A model generated the notes under the pieces. It had not been told where the DNA came from. It was given only the letters and a program-made list of their open reading frames with translations, and did no database searches. Shown here one piece after another: positions 42,076 through 50,123 of a stretch of 64,000 nucleotides of DNA (the stretch's first letter is position 1; the number at the start of each line of letters is the position of its first letter). A program made the translations under genes and the position numbers. Source of the stretch: Rhodoferax sp. (GTDB taxonomy: Bacteria; Pseudomonadota; Gammaproteobacteria; Burkholderiales; Burkholderiaceae_C). Location of the stretch: positions 30,141 through 94,140 of the forward strand of contig NZ_JAUYQD010000080.1 in NCBI RefSeq assembly GCF_030697375.1, given 5' to 3'.

Positions 42076-43620
42076 ATGGACTCCACACCCCCACTGAATG
42101 GCAATTTGTTTGCCGCACTGCGCGCCGCGTTTCCTTCTGACCTGAGCACCTGCGCGGTAGAGACGGACACCGGTTTGTTTTACTCCTGGCAGGACCTGGA
42201 CCAGGCGAGCGCCATGGTCGCCAATCTGCTGGCATCGTTGGACTTGCCGGCCGGGGCGCGTATCGCTGCGCAGGTGGAAAAATCGGTAGAAGCCCTGGTG
42301 CTGTACCTGGCCACACTGCGCGCGGGCTTGGTGTATTTGCCCTTGAACACGGCCTACCAAAGTGCGGAAATGGCGTATTTCATCCAGGATGCCGAACCGG
42401 CCGTGGTGGTGTGCAGCACCAGCAACTTCGGCTGGATCAGCAAATTGGCATTTTTGTCGGGAACGGCCTATGTGTTCACCTTGAACGACGACCGCACCGG
42501 CACTTTGCTGGACCGCGCCGCGCAGTTTCCTGCCACCCATGCCGTGGTGCAGCGCCAGCCGGACGATCTGGCCGCCATCATCTACACCAGCGGCACCACC
42601 GGTCGCAGCAAAGGTGCCATGCTGTCGCACGGCAACCTGCTGAGCAATGCCTTGGTGCTGAAAGACTACTGGGATTGGCAGGCTGGCGATGTCTTGCTGC
42701 ACGCGCTGCCTATTTTTCATGTGCACGGGCTGTTTGTGGCCATCCATGGCGCGCTGATCAACGGCAGCAAGATGGTCTGGTGTGCCAAGTTTGATCCCCA
42801 GGTGGTGCTGCAGCACCTGCCGCAGGCCACCGTGTTGATGGGTGTTCCCACCTTTTACGTGCGTTTGCTGGCCGAACCACAGCTTACGCCAGCGGTGGTG
42901 CGCAACATGCGCCTGTGCATCTCCGGTTCGGCCCCGATGCTGATCGAGACCTTCGTGCAATGGCAGCAACGCACTGGCCACACCATTCTGGAACGCTACG
43001 GCATGAGCGAAACCGCCATGCTGACTTCCAACCCCTGCCGGGCAGAGGACGGCCCCCGCCTGGGCGGCACCGTGGGCCGCCCCTTGCCGGGAGTGCAACT
43101 GCGGGTACAGGACGACGATGGCCATACCTTGCCTGTGGGGGAGATTGGGGGCATCCAGGTCCAAGGACCCAATGTGTTCCAGGGCTATTGGCACATGCCC
43201 GACAAAACGGCGGAGGAGTTCACGCCGGATGGCTTCTTCAAAACCGGCGATGTGGGGCGCGTGGATGCACAGGGCTATGTGACGATTGTGGGGCGCAGCA
43301 AGGACCTGATCATCAGCGGGGGCTACAACGTGTACCCGGCAGAGATCGAAGGCTATATCAATGCCTTGCCGGGTGTGGCGGAAAGCGCGGTGGTGGGGGT
43401 CCCCGATGCCGATTTTGGTGAGGTCGGTGTGGCCGTGGTGGTGCCTAAGCCGGGCGCGGAGCTGCGCAGCGACGCCATCATCGCGCAACTCAAATCCCAG
43501 TTGGCCAATTTCAAAATTCCCAAGCGTTGCCATGTGGTGGCCGATCTGCCTCGCAATGCCATGGGCAAAGTGCAAAAAAACCTGCTGCGTGCGCAATATC
43601 AGAATATGCCGCTAGCCTAG
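42076..43620 (+). CDS. matB: Malonyl-CoA synthetase (malonate-CoA ligase)
   Basis: The 514-residue ANL-family enzyme activates malonate to malonyl-CoA. Marks are IIYTSGTTGRSKGAMLSHGN, LPIFHVHGLFVAIHGALING, RYGMSETAMLTSNPCRAEDG (RYGMTE-type A5 with the LTSNP stretch typical of malonyl-CoA synthetases) and SKDLIISGGYNVYPAEIEGY. The C-terminal Lys is in RNAMGKVQKNLLR. It follows the hydratase gene by 9 bp. No malonyl-CoA decarboxylase (matA) gene is adjacent. Confidence 0.92.
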   Translation: MDSTPPLNGNLFAALRAAFPSDLSTCAVETDTGLFYSWQDLDQASAMVANLLASLDLPAGARIAAQVEKSVEALVLYLATLRAGLVYLPLNTAYQSAEMAYFIQDAEPAVVVCSTSNFGWISKLAFLSGTAYVFTLNDDRTGTLLDRAAQFPATHAVVQRQPDDLAAIIYTSGTTGRSKGAMLSHGNLLSNALVLKDYWDWQAGDVLLHALPIFHVHGLFVAIHGALINGSKMVWCAKFDPQVVLQHLPQATVLMGVPTFYVRLLAEPQLTPAVVRNMRLCISGSAPMLIETFVQWQQRTGHTILERYGMSETAMLTSNPCRAEDGPRLGGTVGRPLPGVQLRVQDDDGHTLPVGEIGGIQVQGPNVFQGYWHMPDKTAEEFTPDGFFKTGDVGRVDAQGYVTIVGRSKDLIISGGYNVYPAEIEGYINALPGVAESAVVGVPDADFGEVGVAVVVPKPGAELRSDAIIAQLKSQLANFKIPKRCHVVADLPRNAMGKVQKNLLRAQYQNMPLA

Positions 43621-43700
43621 AGTCGATGGCGCATCGGTGGTGCATGAATCCGGCGTATTATTATTTTTTCGCCATCCAACCATCGATTAGGAGCCTCGCC

Positions 43701-44840
43701 ATGAAAGTGTCCCAAGTCATTGTTCGCACCGCCAACCCGACTGCGGGTGATTTTGCCAAGCTGTCTGCCATCAACCCCGGTTTGGTGCTGGTATTTGGTT
43801 CGGTGGATGCGTTGAAAGGCGGGGCTGCGGCCATTGCACAGGCATTTCCAGACGCGCATCGGGTTGGGTGCTCCACGGCGGGTGAAATTTCTGCACAAGG
43901 CGTGGACGATGGCACCCTGGTGGTGACCGCCTTGCAGTTCGACCAGACCCAGGTGGAGCAGGTGAGCACGGTGTTGGCGGGCATGGACGACTCGTTTGCC
44001 GCCGGAAAGCGCTTGGCTTTGGGCTTGCCCCAAGAAGGGCTGCGGGCGATCCTGGTGTTTGGTCAGGGGGTGGCGATCAACGGCAGCGCGGTACTTTCGG
44101 GCATGACCCAGGTGATTGGCGTCGATGTTCCTATCACCGGCGGTTTGGCGGGGGACGGCGGTGCGTTTCAGCAGACCTGGGTTCTAGATGATGAGGGGGC
44201 CAGCAGCAATCGCCTGGTGTGCGTCGGCCTGTACGGGGACAAGCTGGAGTTTTCACACGGTTCATTCGGGGGGTGGTCACCTTTTGGCCCCGCCCGCAAG
44301 GTAACGCGTTGCGAAAGCAATGTGCTGTTTGAGCTGGATGGTGAGTCTGCGTTGGAGGTGTACAAGAAATACCTCGGCGAACACGCCAAAGGACTGCCCG
44401 CATCGGGTTTGTTGTTTCCTTTTGCGATGTTGGGGAGCGACCACAACGAAGTAGGGCTGATTCGTACTATTTTGGGGGTGGACGAAGCCGCCGGGAGCTT
44501 GACCCTGGCCGGTGAAATCGACCCGGATGGTTACCTCAAGCTCATGCATGCCAGTACCGATGCCCTGGTCGATGGTGCCGAGGCCGCCGCCCAGGCGGCC
44601 TTGAATATGCAAAACAATCCGGGCGAGGGGCTTGCGCTTTTGGTCAGTTGCGTGGGGCGCAAGCTGGTGATGGGGGGGCGTGTGGACGAAGAGGTGGAAG
44701 CGGTGGGGGAGGTGTTTGGCACAGGCGCCACCTTGGCGGGCTTTTATTCGTATGGGGAGATCAGTCCGTTTAGCCGGGCCGTGGAGTGCAAATTGCACAA
44801 CCAAACGATGACGATCACGTACCTCTCGGAAACTGCCTGA
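43701..44840 (+). CDS. FIST domain signal protein, NosP-like
   Basis: The 379-residue protein has FIST_N (INPGLVLVFGSVDALKGG, AHRVGCSTAGEISAQGVDDG, VPITGGLAGDGGAFQQTWVL) and FIST_C (NVLFELDGESALEVYKKYLG, AMLGSDHNEVGLIRTILGVD). The C-terminal motif is FGTGATLAGFYSYGEISPF. It has no signal peptide. FIST proteins encoded beside hybrid kinases are known as NosP, heme proteins that sense nitric oxide and control the kinase NahK (Pseudomonas, Legionella, Shewanella). Here a hybrid kinase follows by 21 bp and an HD-GYP regulator after that, matching NosP loci. Heme binding is inference. Confidence 0.88.
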   Translation: MKVSQVIVRTANPTAGDFAKLSAINPGLVLVFGSVDALKGGAAAIAQAFPDAHRVGCSTAGEISAQGVDDGTLVVTALQFDQTQVEQVSTVLAGMDDSFAAGKRLALGLPQEGLRAILVFGQGVAINGSAVLSGMTQVIGVDVPITGGLAGDGGAFQQTWVLDDEGASSNRLVCVGLYGDKLEFSHGSFGGWSPFGPARKVTRCESNVLFELDGESALEVYKKYLGEHAKGLPASGLLFPFAMLGSDHNEVGLIRTILGVDEAAGSLTLAGEIDPDGYLKLMHASTDALVDGAEAAAQAALNMQNNPGEGLALLVSCVGRKLVMGGRVDEEVEAVGEVFGTGATLAGFYSYGEISPFSRAVECKLHNQTMTITYLSETA

Positions 44841-44861
44841 TTTTCCTGGCCCTGTCGTTTC

Positions 44862-47800
44862 ATGCACAAGCTGCTGGCCCGCCAGATCAAGCGCATTCTG
44901 GGCGTTGAAGAGGCACGGTTGCCAGCAGTTTTGGAGGAATTCCGGTGTTTGCTGGATGCCGGGACGCTGTCCGAGGAGGCCGCCCGTATGCTGGGTGGTT
45001 TGGAAATTTTTTTTCAACGCGTGGACGATGCCTACCAGCAAAACGACCGCGATCTGGAGCTGAAAACCCGCAGCTTGGAGTTGAGTTCGGTGGAGTTGAC
45101 CGAAACCAACACCCGTATCCGGGAGGAGTTGGCAAGCCGCACCCGGGCGATTGACTCTTTGCGCGAAACCGCCATGGGGCTCATGGACTTTATCGACCTG
45201 GACCAGTCGGCTTTGGTGGACGACAACCTGGAAAGTTTGTCTGCGCTGATGAGCAGTCTGGTCAAGCAGAAGGAAGAAAGCCAGAGAGACCTGCACGCTG
45301 CACTGGCCGATTTGGCGTACCAAAAATTTGCGTTGGACCAGCACGCCATTGTCAGTATCACCAACCTGCACGGTGATATCACGTACGCCAATGACAAGCT
45401 GTGTGAAATCAGTGGTTACTCCCGTGAGGAATTGCTCAGTAACAACCACCGGATGATCAGCTCGGGGGTGCATGGCGAAGAATTTTTCGCGAACATGTGG
45501 CGCACCATCACCGCGGGTCAAGTCTGGCATGGTGAGGTGTGCAACCGCTCCAAGACCGGCCGCCTGTATTGGGTCAATGCCACCATCGTGCCCTTGCGCG
45601 ATGACGCCGGCAAGCCCACCATGTTTATCGCCATACGCACGGACATTACCGAACGCAAGCACATGGAGGCCACGATCCAAGCGGCCGAAGCGCGATTGCG
45701 TCGAATCACGAATACCGTACCCGGGGTGGTGTTTCAGTGGCATGTGGGCGCCAAGACATTGAAGTACACCTTTGTGAGCGACCGGATTGAAGAAGTCCGG
45801 GGTCTCTCCCGCGAAGCGCTGTTGGCGGATGCGAATCTGGCCACCAGCCAAATTTTGGAAGAGGACCGCAAGCGGGTGATCAAAGGGGTTCTTGCTGCGG
45901 CCAGCAACCGGGCGGTGTGGAGCGACGAATACCGGGTGCGGCTGCCCAACGGTGCGGTGCGTTGGATGCGCACTGAGATCAACCCTGAGCCCGATCTGGC
46001 GCCAGACGGTGCCACGGTGTTTACCGGCATCTGGCAAGACGTGACGTTGCTGATTGAGGCCGATGTGCGCCTGCGAGAGGTCACACAAAATATACCGGTT
46101 GCGGTGTACCAGTTCAAAATGGGCGCCGATGGGGTGAGAAGCATTCCCTTCATCAGCTCCTCCATCCAGGCGATTGCGGGTTTGAAACCGGATGCCTTGA
46201 TGGCCAACGCCGAGTTGATTTTTGAGCGCATTCATCCTGACGACCAGGGGTTGGTGCAGGATTCGATTCTTGCCTCGCAAAAGCATGGGACGCCTTGGGC
46301 CACCGATTTTCGCCTGATGCATACGGCTAGCGGTGATCCGGTTTGGGTACATGGCGAGTCACAGCCCAAACATTTGGCCGATGGAAGCACGCTGTTCAAT
46401 GGCTATTTGGCCGATATTTCCGAGCCCAAGCGGGTGTCGGTCGAGCTGCAAAAAGCCAAAGAAGATGCGGAGGCCGCCAACCGGGCGAAATCGGATTTTC
46501 TGGCCAATATGAGCCATGAGATACGCACCCCCATGAACGGGGTCATCGGCATGACGGAGTTGCTGATGGATACCGAATTGGATGCCGAGCAGCGGGAATA
46601 CCTGGGCATTGTGAAGTCCTCTTCCGAGTCGCTGCTGCGGGTGATCAACGATATATTGGACTTTTCCAAGATTGAGGCGGGCAAGCTGCTGATTGAGCAT
46701 ATCCCCTTCAATCTGGGGCACACCGTATCCGACACCTTGAAGACCATCGCCTTGCGCGCGCAGGAAAAAGGGTTGGAACTGGTCTGTGACATCGACCCCG
46801 ACGTGCCCATGGCCGTGGTGGGTGACCCGGGGCGTTTGCGTCAAATTTTGGTCAACATCATTGGCAATGCCATCAAGTTCACCCAAAAGGGGGAAGTGCT
46901 GTTGCATATTTCGTGTGCACCGCACTCGGGCGAGGGCACCCTGCTGCATCTGGCGGTGAGCGACACCGGCATTGGCATTCCTCCCCATAAGTTGGGAAGT
47001 ATTTTTGATGCGTTTTCGCAAGAGGACAGTTCGATCACCCGCAAGTACGGCGGCACCGGTCTGGGCCTCACCATTTGCGCCCGACTGGTCGAAGCTTTGG
47101 GCGGGCGTATTTGGGTGGAGAGTGCGTTGGGCCACGGCAGCACCTTCCATTTCCTCACCCGGGTGGAGTTGGATCGAAATCCGGCGGAGACCACGCCGTT
47201 TGTCGGTGACTTGGACGGGCGATGGGTCCTGGTCGTGGATGACAACGATGTCAACCGGAGGGTGTTGACCCGTACCCTGCAGTTTGCCGGGGCGCAGACC
47301 CATGACGTGGCCTCGGGCTCGGAGGCTTTGCAATGGCTGGTGACACTTGGCGTCAAAGGCCGGCCCTGCGATTTGGTGCTGTTGGATGCCCAAATGCCCG
47401 AGATGGATGGATTTACGGTGGCTGAGCGTTTGCTACAAATGCCGCACTGTGCGCAAATTCCTTTGCTCATGGTGTCCAGTGCCGGTATCAAGGGCGATGC
47501 CCAGCGGGCACGCGACGTTGGTATTGCCGCCTACCTTTCCAAACCTATTGGGCGTGATGAGTTGTTGTTGGCTGCGAACAAGGTTTTGCGTCACCATCTC
47601 AGCGGGCATGCGGATTTGATCACCCGCCATTCGCTCCAGGATGCGCATGTGGCCATGCAAGTGTTGGTGGTGGAAGACCATTTGGTGAACCAGAAACTGG
47701 CAATCACCTTGCTGGAGCGCTGGGGGCACCATGTGGATGTGGCCGAGAATGGGCAAATTGCACTTGCCATGCTGGCGCAGCAATCCTTTGATGTTGTCCT

Positions 47801-48416
47801 GATGGACATGATGATGCCTGTGATGGATGGTCTGGAGGCCACGCGGTGTTTTCGCGCACTGGAAGAGGGCCGTCACACCCCCATCATTGCCATGACGGCC
47901 AACGCGATGGAGTCGGATCGCCAACGCTGCCTGGATGCCGGTATGGACGACTATATTTCCAAGCCCATCAAGGCACAGGAATTGCAATTGGCTTTGTTGC
48001 GATTCGCCAAGGTACAGCAGCACAACGCGTGCGCGGTGGTGGGTGCCGATCCAGACCAAAGGCCCCCTGCAGCCTTGTGCAGTCCGGCGGCATTTGACTA
48101 TTGCGCTGCTCTGGCGTCGCAAGACCAAGAGATGGTGGAGATTGTTGCGCAGGCCTTTGTAGGCCAGTGGCCAGAAGATGTACAGAAAATAAAAGAGGCT
48201 CTGGATCGCGCCGATTTCAGTGCCGTGCTGTACACCTCACACGCCCTGAAAGGAACTTTGTCGATGTTTGGGGCACTGCCAGCAAGCCGTTTGGCGGAGC
48301 GGATTGAAGGCCTCGCGGCGCAGAAAGATTTGCTGCCCGTCGCCAGGCTGATGCCCCTTTTTGCCATGGAAGTGGAGCGTTTGTTGACGGCCATGCGGGC
48401 CCATGCCACCCTATGA
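44862..48416 (+). CDS. Multi-PAS hybrid sensor histidine kinase (NahK-like, with two receivers and Hpt)
   Basis: The 1184-residue protein lacks clear membrane segments. A coiled N-terminal region (1-150) precedes three PAS domains (about 155-260, 275-395, 400-520). HisKA follows with His552 in FLANMSHEIRTPMNGVIGMT, then the ATPase domain (NIIGNAIKFTQKG, SDTGIGIPPHKLG, YGGTGLGLTICARLVEALGG). Two receivers have Asp842 (LLDAQMPEMDG) and Asp982 (LMDMMMPVMDG). A C-terminal Hpt has His1127 in TSHALKGTLSMFGALP. The whole phosphorelay is in one chain. It lies between the FIST gene and the HD-GYP regulator gene, the likely output. Confidence 0.93.
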   Translation: MHKLLARQIKRILGVEEARLPAVLEEFRCLLDAGTLSEEAARMLGGLEIFFQRVDDAYQQNDRDLELKTRSLELSSVELTETNTRIREELASRTRAIDSLRETAMGLMDFIDLDQSALVDDNLESLSALMSSLVKQKEESQRDLHAALADLAYQKFALDQHAIVSITNLHGDITYANDKLCEISGYSREELLSNNHRMISSGVHGEEFFANMWRTITAGQVWHGEVCNRSKTGRLYWVNATIVPLRDDAGKPTMFIAIRTDITERKHMEATIQAAEARLRRITNTVPGVVFQWHVGAKTLKYTFVSDRIEEVRGLSREALLADANLATSQILEEDRKRVIKGVLAAASNRAVWSDEYRVRLPNGAVRWMRTEINPEPDLAPDGATVFTGIWQDVTLLIEADVRLREVTQNIPVAVYQFKMGADGVRSIPFISSSIQAIAGLKPDALMANAELIFERIHPDDQGLVQDSILASQKHGTPWATDFRLMHTASGDPVWVHGESQPKHLADGSTLFNGYLADISEPKRVSVELQKAKEDAEAANRAKSDFLANMSHEIRTPMNGVIGMTELLMDTELDAEQREYLGIVKSSSESLLRVINDILDFSKIEAGKLLIEHIPFNLGHTVSDTLKTIALRAQEKGLELVCDIDPDVPMAVVGDPGRLRQILVNIIGNAIKFTQKGEVLLHISCAPHSGEGTLLHLAVSDTGIGIPPHKLGSIFDAFSQEDSSITRKYGGTGLGLTICARLVEALGGRIWVESALGHGSTFHFLTRVELDRNPAETTPFVGDLDGRWVLVVDDNDVNRRVLTRTLQFAGAQTHDVASGSEALQWLVTLGVKGRPCDLVLLDAQMPEMDGFTVAERLLQMPHCAQIPLLMVSSAGIKGDAQRARDVGIAAYLSKPIGRDELLLAANKVLRHHLSGHADLITRHSLQDAHVAMQVLVVEDHLVNQKLAITLLERWGHHVDVAENGQIALAMLAQQSFDVVLMDMMMPVMDGLEATRCFRALEEGRHTPIIAMTANAMESDRQRCLDAGMDDYISKPIKAQELQLALLRFAKVQQHNACAVVGADPDQRPPAALCSPAAFDYCAALASQDQEMVEIVAQAFVGQWPEDVQKIKEALDRADFSAVLYTSHALKGTLSMFGALPASRLAERIEGLAAQKDLLPVARLMPLFAMEVERLLTAMRAHATL

Positions 48417-48450
48417 CGTCTTTTGAATATTTTGCGGAGCTTGAACCTTT

Positions 48451-49494
48451 GTGATCCAACATGTACTGATCGTCGACGATACCGAAATTAATTTAATTTT
48501 GTTCGGTGCGCTGGTAAAGAAGTTGGGCAACTGTGTTCCGCATGTGTTTTCCGACCCGCGGGCCGGATTGGGTTGGGCCCAAGAAAACGCCATGGATTTG
48601 GTCATTGTGGATTACATGATGCCCGAGCTGGATGGGTTGGAATTCATACGGATTTTGCGGGAAATGCCCGCTAACGCAGCCACGCCGGTGCTGATGATTA
48701 CCGCCAACGACCAAAAGCAAATTCGTTACCGGGCACTGGATTCCGGCGCCAATGATTTCTTGACCAAACCGGTGGACAAGATCGAGTTTTTGGCCCGTGC
48801 TAAAAACATGTTGAACCTCAGTGAGGCGCGGAAAAAACTGGATGACCGGGCGGCTTGGCTTGCCGAAGAAGTGCGCAAGGCCACGGCGGAAATTGTAGAA
48901 CGTGAGCGCGAAACCGTGCTTCGTTTGTCAAAAGCGGCGGAGTTTCGTGATCCCGAGACCGGCGCCCATATCTTGCGCATGGCGCATTTTTCCAAACTCA
49001 TTGCGGCCGGTATGGGGTTGTCGGTGGATGACCAAGACTTGTTGCTGGAAGCCGCGCCTATGCATGACATTGGCAAGGTGGGCATTGCCGACAAAATTTT
49101 GCTCAAACCTGGACGTCTCGACCACGAGGAGTTTGAGGTGATGAAGCAGCACGCCACTTTGGGTTTTGAGCTGCTGAAAGGAAGCGCTTCCCGCGTATTG
49201 CAGGCGGGTGCAGAAATTGCCCGAGGCCACCATGAGAAATTCGATGGTTCAGGTTACCCTGCAGGCATCAAGGGGACGGATATCCCGATATTTAGCCGCA
49301 TAGTCGCCGTAGCCGATGTGTTTGATGCCCTGACTTCGGAGCGCCCCTACAAAAAAGCGTGGAGCCTGGAAGCAGCGGTGGACTTCCTCGTGGCGGGATC
49401 GGGTAGCCATTTCGATCCAGACTGTGTACAGGCCTTCCTGAATGCGTGGGACGATGTGTTGGAAATTCGGGCGCGCTTCCACGAAGACGCCTAA
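48451..49494 (+). CDS. Response regulator with HD-GYP cyclic-di-GMP phosphodiesterase domain
   Basis: The 347-residue protein starts at a GTG. The receiver domain (HVLIVDDTEINLILFGALV) has Asp54 in VIVDYMMPELDGLEF and Lys in DFLTKPVDKIEFL. The HD-GYP domain (about 160-345) is intact: RDPETGAHILRMAHFSKLIA, APMHDIGKVGIADKILLKPG (HD), and EIARGHHEKFDGSGYPAGIK (HH..DGSGYP; the GYP). It should hydrolyse c-di-GMP when phosphorylated by the upstream kinase, linking the FIST signal to biofilm or motility state. Confidence 0.94.
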   Translation: MIQHVLIVDDTEINLILFGALVKKLGNCVPHVFSDPRAGLGWAQENAMDLVIVDYMMPELDGLEFIRILREMPANAATPVLMITANDQKQIRYRALDSGANDFLTKPVDKIEFLARAKNMLNLSEARKKLDDRAAWLAEEVRKATAEIVERERETVLRLSKAAEFRDPETGAHILRMAHFSKLIAAGMGLSVDDQDLLLEAAPMHDIGKVGIADKILLKPGRLDHEEFEVMKQHATLGFELLKGSASRVLQAGAEIARGHHEKFDGSGYPAGIKGTDIPIFSRIVAVADVFDALTSERPYKKAWSLEAAVDFLVAGSGSHFDPDCVQAFLNAWDDVLEIRARFHEDA

Positions 49495-49510
49495 TTTTTA
49501 GAAAATCCAC

Positions 49511-49564
49511 GGATGCTATCTATTTGATAGCTGCTTGCGCAGTCTGGTTGAGGGCTACAGGCCC
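49511..49564 (-). repeat. Dispersed repeat, copy F (intergenic, reverse orientation)
   Basis: On the minus strand it reads GGGCCTGTAGCCCTCAACCA, then GACTGCGCAAGCAGCTATC, then AAATAGATAGCATCC. It fills the convergent gap between the HD-GYP regulator and usp genes. Confidence 0.88.
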
Positions 49565-49573
49565 TTTCTTCTC

Positions 49574-50017
49574 TTACCGCAAGACCAGAACAGGCACCGT
49601 TGCATGGGTCAAGACCTGCTGCGTTTCGCTGCCCAGCAGCAGCCGTTTGATACCCCTGCGACCATGGGAGGCCATGACAATCAGGTCGCATTGGTGTTTT
49701 TTGACGGCTGCCAGTATCGCGTCTGACACCACATCGGACTTCACTGTCAGTGCTTTGGCCGTTACTCCTTTGGCCTGTGCAGCCTTGGCCACCGCGTCTA
49801 CCACTGCTTGCCCCTCGTCGGCCCATTGCTTTTCCGCCCGTTGGATTTCGCTAGGCTGTAGTGCAATTCCTCCTTCAAAATAGCTGGTGGGATAGCGGGG
49901 GACGACCTTCAGAGCCACCAGTTCCGCACCGGCGAGTGCCGCCAAGGCGATGGCGCTGTTGACGGCTTTTTTGGACAGCTTGGATCCATCGGTCGCGACT
50001 AAAATGCGCTGGTACAT
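49574..50017 (-). CDS. Universal stress protein (UspA family)
   Basis: The 147-residue protein starts at 50017, with AAGGAG upstream. It has the ATP-binding UspA pattern: MYQRILVATDGSKLSKKAVN at the N-terminus and LIVMASHGRRGIKRLLLGSE (G-2X-G-9X-G) near the end, closing VTHATVPVLVLR-like. It is divergent from ccoI and shares an FNR box with it, so it is probably induced at low oxygen. Confidence 0.93.
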   Translation of the reverse strand: MYQRILVATDGSKLSKKAVNSAIALAALAGAELVALKVVPRYPTSYFEGGIALQPSEIQRAEKQWADEGQAVVDAVAKAAQAKGVTAKALTVKSDVVSDAILAAVKKHQCDLIVMASHGRRGIKRLLLGSETQQVLTHATVPVLVLR

Positions 50018-50073
50018 ATCGACTCCTTGACGGTTGTAAAGCCCCACCTTACTCTTTGGGTGCACACAATGTC

Positions 50074-50087
50074 TTGATCTGAATCAA
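50074..50087. promoter_or_regulatory. FNR box between usp and ccoI
   Basis: TTGATCTGAATCAA matches TTGAT-N4-ATCAA perfectly. Its centre is about 43 bp before the ccoI ATG and about 63 bp before the usp ATG on the other strand, so it can serve either or both. Confidence 0.88.
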
Positions 50088-50123
50088 GAATTAATTGGGC
50101 ATTCTCACGCACACTCCCCAACC

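Noticed and set aside
41941..43596. 551-codon open frame antisense to matB
   Set aside because: Shadow of matB; no recognisable domain.
44277..46352. 691-codon open frame antisense to the FIST and hybrid kinase genes
   Set aside because: It spans two certain genes and their gap on the other strand, with His/Gln-rich composition typical of antisense shadows.
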